Positions 36,131 to 40,356 of a DNA stretch of 40,356 nucleotides are shown here, piece by piece (position 1 is the first letter of the stretch; the number at the start of each line of letters is the position of its first letter). The stretch comes from Xanthomonas euvesicatoria pv. euvesicatoria (GTDB lineage: Bacteria; Pseudomonadota; Gammaproteobacteria; Xanthomonadales; Xanthomonadaceae). The stretch spans positions 1-40,356 of the forward strand of contig NZ_JAJIUJ010000109.1 in assembly GCF_020880415.1 (NCBI RefSeq), written 5' to 3'. The translations under genes and the position numbers were made by a program. The notes below the pieces were generated by a model. It worked only from the letters and a program-made list of their open reading frames with translations, was not told where the DNA came from and did no database searches.

Positions 36131-37444
36131 TCAGGTGTAGAAGGCCAGCTGATCCAAAGTCAAAATAGCCTGCAGAGCTCGAGTCATGGTGTAGCTCTCT
36201 TGCGTTGCTGCTCCATGTCCCACTGCATGACGTGAGCCAGCCTCTCCTGACTGCTCCATGGGATCGAAGTTCGCAAAGATGTATTCGTGCATGTACTCAC
36301 GGAAGGCATGGGCAAAAAGTAGCGTGTCAGGTGCCCCTGCGCTCCTCTCGCCCGCTTCTCGTGCGAACTCCAGCAGAGTATTCACTTTGGCATTTTTCCC
36401 TTCATTTTTCGCGCGGTAGGCATCCCGCAAAATACCTTCAATTTCAGTCAGAAGGATCTTGATCACGGCTACAGGCCTTCGTTGCTTGAATGCTTGAATT
36501 GCTTCTTCCAGCAACGCCTGCTTGGCAACGAAGTGCGGCTTGGCGTTCCAGCGCTCAAGCAGCCAGTTCAGGCGTTCATCATCGAACGCCTCCACGATAT
36601 CGGCTTCAATTTTCGTAATGTCAAACCCCGATGCGACGTACGACGCAAGTTGTCGGAACTCAGAGGTGATGATCTCAGCGAACGGAAACCAGCCCTTGGA
36701 TCTAAGGGCAGCCATGGTAGCCGGGTTGTCCATGACCTCGTATATATGTCGATACCGCAGCACGCGATATAGACTTCCCAGGTCGCGCTCGAACTGCTCG
36801 CGGTCCAATGCGCCCCCAACGTTGAAGTCAAACGCAAGTCCAAAGGCCCATGCCTCTCTAAACAAGCAAAGAACTCCGTCCCTCTCACCAATCTCCACAA
36901 GCGGGAACTGCATATGAGTGATGTCGGCGATATCCTGCTCGAAGACTGCAGACTCCGCCGCCAGGGAGCGCTTTATTCTGCAGTTAAGTGCAACGGCTGC
37001 TGCGTCAACCCAGAGCTCAAAAGAGTTATCTGGTTTGACGATCATAAGAATCGTACTCGCTTGCCGAAGATTGATCGCGACGCCCTGCTTGCTTGCTGCA
37101 TGCGTGATCACTCCCTCCAGACTTTCAACAACCTTATGAAAGAGCGGCGCATCTGAGGTCAGCGCCGCTCTTGCGCGGACATGTGCTATCTCACTTTCGA
37201 ACACGCTATTCATTGAGAATCCGACAAGTCGGGAAGTGTAATCCCCCGCCAGCAGGATAGGCTCACCTTGCCTTAGCCGTGATCCGAAATGGCTCTGCTC
37301 CGACAATTTTGCTTCCAGATCTTTCATATGGGTCTTTTGAATTGATTGATTTACCGCTGCGAGAAATGTCTGGCCTGATTGTAAAACCGCTTCCCGTTGA
37401 AACCCTTGAATATTTGATCCCAGGTTTGATCGCGCACTCTTCAT
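36131..37444 (-). CDS. Uncharacterised protein with C-terminal HEPN-like domain
   Basis: A 437-residue protein I do not recognise as a named family. The C-terminal about 115 residues are helical and carry LLTEIEGILRDAYRAKNE, then FAHAFREYMHEYIF and SRHAVGHGAATQESY followed by RALQAILTLDQLAFY. The R-H-A-V-G-H core is an RX4H motif, the catalytic signature of HEPN RNases, and resembles the NRHxxxHG pattern seen in abortive-infection type proteins. The N-terminal about 300 residues are mixed alpha/beta (TILMIVKPDNSFELWVDA, LVEIGERDGVLCLF) with no membrane segment. GC content is clearly lower than the flanks, indicating horizontal gain. The start ATG 37444 is uncertain; ATG 37327 is the alternative. 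By inference it is a defence or toxin-type RNA-cleaving protein; no antitoxin gene is adjacent. Confidence 0.75.
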   Translation of the reverse strand: MKSARSNLGSNIQGFQREAVLQSGQTFLAAVNQSIQKTHMKDLEAKLSEQSHFGSRLRQGEPILLAGDYTSRLVGFSMNSVFESEIAHVRARAALTSDAPLFHKVVESLEGVITHAASKQGVAINLRQASTILMIVKPDNSFELWVDAAAVALNCRIKRSLAAESAVFEQDIADITHMQFPLVEIGERDGVLCLFREAWAFGLAFDFNVGGALDREQFERDLGSLYRVLRYRHIYEVMDNPATMAALRSKGWFPFAEIITSEFRQLASYVASGFDITKIEADIVEAFDDERLNWLLERWNAKPHFVAKQALLEEAIQAFKQRRPVAVIKILLTEIEGILRDAYRAKNEGKNAKVNTLLEFAREAGERSAGAPDTLLFAHAFREYMHEYIFANFDPMEQSGEAGSRHAVGHGAATQESYTMTRALQAILTLDQLAFYT

Positions 37445-37667
37445 CCTCGAATGGAAGGGCGCACTATGGGCTAGGTTCGGTACATGAGTTTCCTACGAAG
37501 GTAGCGATCCGTCGAGCGATAACGTAGTCACGAGAACTCAAGAGTGCTATGCCAAGGGCTACGACACACTCAGAAGAACATTGCGAAGTAGATTAAGCAG
37601 ATCTCGGTTGCCGACCGCTAACCGAGCCGACGTTTATGACCTAGCGAAAATCAGCGGGGCAAAGGAA
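37445..37667. other. Intergenic region in the accessory segment
   Basis: About 220 bases, mixed GC, with no supported gene or T-tailed hairpin. It should contain the promoter of the - strand HEPN-like gene near its left end; no convincing hexamers are seen. Confidence 0.4.
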
Positions 37668-38318
37668 TCAGTGCGCAGCAGGTGCAGTGCGCAGGTTGAT
37701 CGCTCTGTACTGCCTCTGGTTGCCGTAACGCGGCCCGTTCTTCTCAAGCGTGGCGCAGAGCCTTCCTTCCCCACAGGGAGCCACGTCTGCACGCGACACG
37801 CGATCCAGGTAGTCGATGGACGCTCGAAGCTGTGCGAGTTCGGTTCGCTTTTCGGTGATCATGCCAACCGAGTAGGCCACCGCACCCAGGCCCAACACGC
37901 CGGCCACGAGCATCGTGGCGGATGCAATGCCCATGCGTCGAGTGATCTTTGTTTCCAAGGACTGCTGGGCCTGCGCGTAACGTCGAGTGGCTTGCTGCAA
38001 TGTCTCATCCGCAGTGGCCATTTCTTTGTTGAACCGCTTGGCTGCCGGTTCCAGCGTCTGCGTCAACGCTTGATTGGTCAGTTGCGTGAGCCGCGGCAGT
38101 GCGTTCTCGAGCACCCGATTGACCTTGGCATCGGCGCTGCTGGCCGCGTGTTGGACTACCTGAAGCTGCTCGGCGACCACATCGCGCAACCGTTGTTCGC
38201 GCTGCTGCATGGATGCCACCAGCGTCGTCAGCACTTTGACCGTCTCTTGCAACGAAGTGTTCGATGCATTCAACGTGGCCATCATTTCCGCCATTGCGGC
38301 GGCGTCTTGCCTGTCCAT
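37668..38318 (-). CDS. Coiled-coil protein with one transmembrane segment, possible mobilisation accessory protein
   Basis: A 216-residue protein. Residues 1-140 are predicted helical and coiled-coil (TSLQETVKVLTTLVASMQQREQ is spread over 16-40; NKEMATADETLQQATRRYAQ further on). One membrane helix follows, near 145-167 (ASATMLVAGVLGLGAVAYSVG), then a short coiled stretch and a C-terminal part with two cysteines (APCGEGRLCATLEK). Start: AGGAG is six bases before ATG 38318; the longer frame to 38462 is antisense-like Val/Glu sequence overlapping the upstream gene. It lies 40 bases downstream of the Q-rich gene, so probably one operon. Small coiled-coil/membrane proteins follow relaxase genes in some mobilisable elements (MobB/MbeB type). 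This comparison is structural only. Confidence 0.7.
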   Translation of the reverse strand: MDRQDAAAMAEMMATLNASNTSLQETVKVLTTLVASMQQREQRLRDVVAEQLQVVQHAASSADAKVNRVLENALPRLTQLTNQALTQTLEPAAKRFNKEMATADETLQQATRRYAQAQQSLETKITRRMGIASATMLVAGVLGLGAVAYSVGMITEKRTELAQLRASIDYLDRVSRADVAPCGEGRLCATLEKNGPRYGNQRQYRAINLRTAPAAH

Positions 38319-38358
38319 GGGGTCTCCTGAGCTCGGCTGGTCACGGAAGCGATTTTGA

Positions 38359-40356
38359 CTAACCGCCACCCCCTCCACCACCACCGCCTCCTCCCCCGCC
38401 GCCGCCGTCTCCACCTCCACCGCCGTCCCCTTGGGGACCGCTCTGCATCGGTCCCTTGGCAAACTCCGGCAAGGTCATCACCATCACCGGCCCGCGGCTG
38501 GTGTTGATCTCCGCTGAGACATCCATCCCCAGCGCCTGGCGTGTGGCGGCGAGCTCCTGGGCCTCCTGCTGGGCCTGCGCCTCCAAGAACTCGTTGCCTC
38601 TTTTGATGAGCGCCTGGGTCGCTGCGCTATTGGCGACCCGGTTCAGCGCTTGCTCGATCGCCAGTTCGTTCTTGCTGTCGAGCGCATAGAGCACTTCGTC
38701 CACGTCAGGGTCACCCGTGATGGATTTGCGCTCAACCTGCGATGACTGGTTTGGCGCATCCTTTCCCCCTGGGCCGGCAAAGCGCTGAGCTAGGGGTGAA
38801 AAAGCATTGGCTTGCTCAGCCGCTTCACTGGGCGAGCTGCCTTGCACGCTTTGCGTCTCTTGGTGCACGAAGGGATAGGGTTCTCCACGCTCGCGATACT
38901 CCTTCCATTCCTGGTGGAAGCGTTCGTCTTCCCGATCACCCCGCTCAATCTCCTCTTGCAACTGGCGCAGCGAGCGCATGGTCTCTTCCAGGAACAGAGC
39001 ACCGCCCGGGTCTGCGGCGCTACGGTCCTGCGCTGAGCTCGATTGAGTGCTTTGGTTTTCCGCGTCTGCTGCCCCCACGGAGGAGCGACTCACAGCACTG
39101 GCTTCTGGGGAATACTGGTGTGCTTGTGCAAGGTGTTGAGGTGGAAGCAACGGCGCACCATGCGCAGCGAGCAAGGTGCCTGAAGGACCGGGCTGCGCTC
39201 CCATAGCTTCTTGCTCAGGAGTGGTAAGCGCCGTGGCCTGCGATGCCATCAACGGCTCTACTGCCACAGGCGTTATTGGGGCCATGACGCGAACCGACTC
39301 TCCGTCCTGCTCACGCGCCATTTCTTGCTGACGGACCGGCGCTTGCTCCATCTCTGCTTGCTGCGTTCGCACCTGGTGATGCACCGCATTGGCCTCCGCG
39401 TTTTGTGAAGGCTGGCTGCCGAATTCCTGGCCACCAGAGGCAGGCACTTGGAGGTGCGCAGCATCGCGACTCTCCAACGCATGCCTTTCCAGCGCGCGTG
39501 CCGGTTCTTGTGCTTGATGCAGCTGCGCATCGCCTGGATCAGGTGCCTGCATCCGTGGGTCAGAGGTGGTGTGAGCCGCGCGTTCGCCTACCTCCTGGTT
39601 ATGCGCCTCGATCTGCTGGTGGACGTCTGCCTGCTGCAAATCGGGCTGCGGCGTTTGCTGAGCCAGCGCCGCATTCGGAGCGTGCGGCTGAGGATCGGCT
39701 TGTTGCCAGGCGTGCTGGCTGGGGTCTTGCTGCGCTTGACGTTCCTGGACTTCAACCCGCGTGGCTTCTTGAGCTTGGCGGTCTTGCTGCTCCCGCTGCT
39801 GGTTGTCTTGGGCTTGGCGCTCCTGCACCTGACGTTCCTGGACATCCCTTTCCTCACGCTCCTGCAGCTCGCGTTGCTGGCTGGTCTGTGCCTGCCGCTC
39901 CTGTAGTTGACGCTCTTCTAGCTCACGCTGCTGCTCTGCTTGTCGCTGACCTTCCAGCACCGCGTGCGCCTGGACTGCTTGTTCGCTTTGCGACCTCTCT
40001 TCGCGCTGAGGCTGTGCCTGCTGGAGATGCTCGCGCACCTGCGCAGCGTGTTGCTCTTGCGCAAGACGATCTTGCTGTTCGCGTTCTTGCCGCGCCTGCG
40101 CCGCGACAGAGGCTTGCATGCGCGCCTGGATATCCAGCACCTGCTGCGGATTGGAAGAGTCAGAAGTAGAGCTATCTGTTTCCCCTTTCGCTTCGGGCGC
40201 CCCTCCAAGGCTTGGCACCTCACGCCGACTGCCTTGCACCTCACTCAACGCCTGCCGGATGTCTTCGCTGCTGGTCACGGCCACCACGCGGATCACCCCA
40301 TCGCTACCGCGCTGAAGGTGCGCGATGGGGCTGTCATAGCCGTATTGACCGGACTC
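38359..40356 (-). CDS. C-terminal part of a large Gln/Glu-rich protein with poly-Gly tail (partial)
   Basis: The frame is open to the right edge of the window, so the N-terminus is missing; at least 665 residues are present. A short folded-looking segment (ESGQYGYDSPIAHLQR, GVIRVVAVTSSEDIRQAL) is followed by about 350 residues extremely rich in Gln, Glu, Arg and Ala. These include many QERQ/QQRE-type units (encoded around 39740-39960), expected to form long helices or be disordered. A helical region follows (PDVDEVLYALDSKNELAIEQALNRV), then MVMTLPEFAKGPM, and the protein ends in two aspartate-separated glycine runs, the last of 15 Gly. Large relaxases and conjugation proteins can have such tails, and the coiled-coil/membrane gene downstream fits that idea, but no catalytic motif is visible in this part. 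Function unassigned. Confidence 0.75.
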   Translation of the reverse strand, partial: ESGQYGYDSPIAHLQRGSDGVIRVVAVTSSEDIRQALSEVQGSRREVPSLGGAPEAKGETDSSTSDSSNPQQVLDIQARMQASVAAQARQEREQQDRLAQEQHAAQVREHLQQAQPQREERSQSEQAVQAHAVLEGQRQAEQQRELEERQLQERQAQTSQQRELQEREERDVQERQVQERQAQDNQQREQQDRQAQEATRVEVQERQAQQDPSQHAWQQADPQPHAPNAALAQQTPQPDLQQADVHQQIEAHNQEVGERAAHTTSDPRMQAPDPGDAQLHQAQEPARALERHALESRDAAHLQVPASGGQEFGSQPSQNAEANAVHHQVRTQQAEMEQAPVRQQEMAREQDGESVRVMAPITPVAVEPLMASQATALTTPEQEAMGAQPGPSGTLLAAHGAPLLPPQHLAQAHQYSPEASAVSRSSVGAADAENQSTQSSSAQDRSAADPGGALFLEETMRSLRQLQEEIERGDREDERFHQEWKEYRERGEPYPFVHQETQSVQGSSPSEAAEQANAFSPLAQRFAGPGGKDAPNQSSQVERKSITGDPDVDEVLYALDSKNELAIEQALNRVANSAATQALIKRGNEFLEAQAQQEAQELAATRQALGMDVSAEINTSRGPVMVMTLPEFAKGPMQSGPQGDGGGGGDGGGGGGGGGGGGGGG

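Noticed and set aside
39740..39960. Repeated pattern that could suggest a repeat array
   Set aside because: The repetition is of Q/E/R codons (QERQ-type units) in a long open frame; units vary in length and there are no equal spacers, so not a CRISPR array.
39405..40169. 254-residue + strand open frame opposite the Q-rich gene
   Set aside because: Ala/Pro/Leu-rich shadow of the CAG/GAG-rich - strand gene; no start site or domain.

Overview
The window reads as chromosomal DNA of a Xanthomonas-type gammaproteobacterium. It is GC-rich with strong third-position GC bias, and it combines class I aldolase, a CysB-controlled sulfate assimilation cluster with a fused CysNC, TonB receptors and RND efflux. 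The genus is inferred from gene content and order; no database was searched.

Layout. (1) 1-12000 is a lower-glycolysis block on the + strand: gap, a lipoprotein-like SmpA/OmlA-type protein, a large DUF2339 membrane protein with an apparent frameshift, its DUF3999 partner, pgk, a HAD phosphatase with a shortened cap, pyk and class I fba. (2) 12055-16919 carries a macrodomain hydrolase, an ICMT-like membrane methyltransferase, cysK and cysG on the - strand, with cysB divergent on +. The CysG dehydrogenase half is degenerate. (3) 16920-19988 holds a small gene interrupted by an amber codon, a gene-poor stretch with an orphan terminator, and an orphan soluble GAF histidine kinase. (4) 19551-23787 is a probable metal-uptake operon: DUF2946 protein, TonB-dependent receptor and a PepSY membrane protein with a His-rich insert. 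(5) 23914-31370 is sulfate activation and reduction, with cysHIJ on - and cysD-cysNC divergent on +. (6) 31772-35964 is an RND adaptor/permease pair. (7) From about 35970 to the right edge the base composition first drops and the content becomes accessory: a protein with a C-terminal HEPN-like RX4H motif, a coiled-coil/membrane protein, and the C-terminal part of a very Gln/Glu-rich protein ending in poly-glycine.

How it works together. CysD/CysN make APS, the CysC domain makes PAPS, CysH reduces PAPS to sulfite, CysIJ reduces sulfite to sulfide, and CysK makes cysteine. The SUMT half of CysG feeds siroheme to CysI, and CysB is the expected activator. The precorrin-2 oxidation/chelation step appears to be missing from this CysG and should be encoded elsewhere. 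gap, pgk, pyk and fba cover much of triose metabolism.

The most unusual features are the HEPN-like protein and the adjacent Q-rich/poly-Gly gene pair, a dispersed GATTCCC-type palindromic repeat that has become coding sequence at the CysN N-terminus, and several small lesions (frameshift, amber codon, cap deletion) in otherwise conserved genes.
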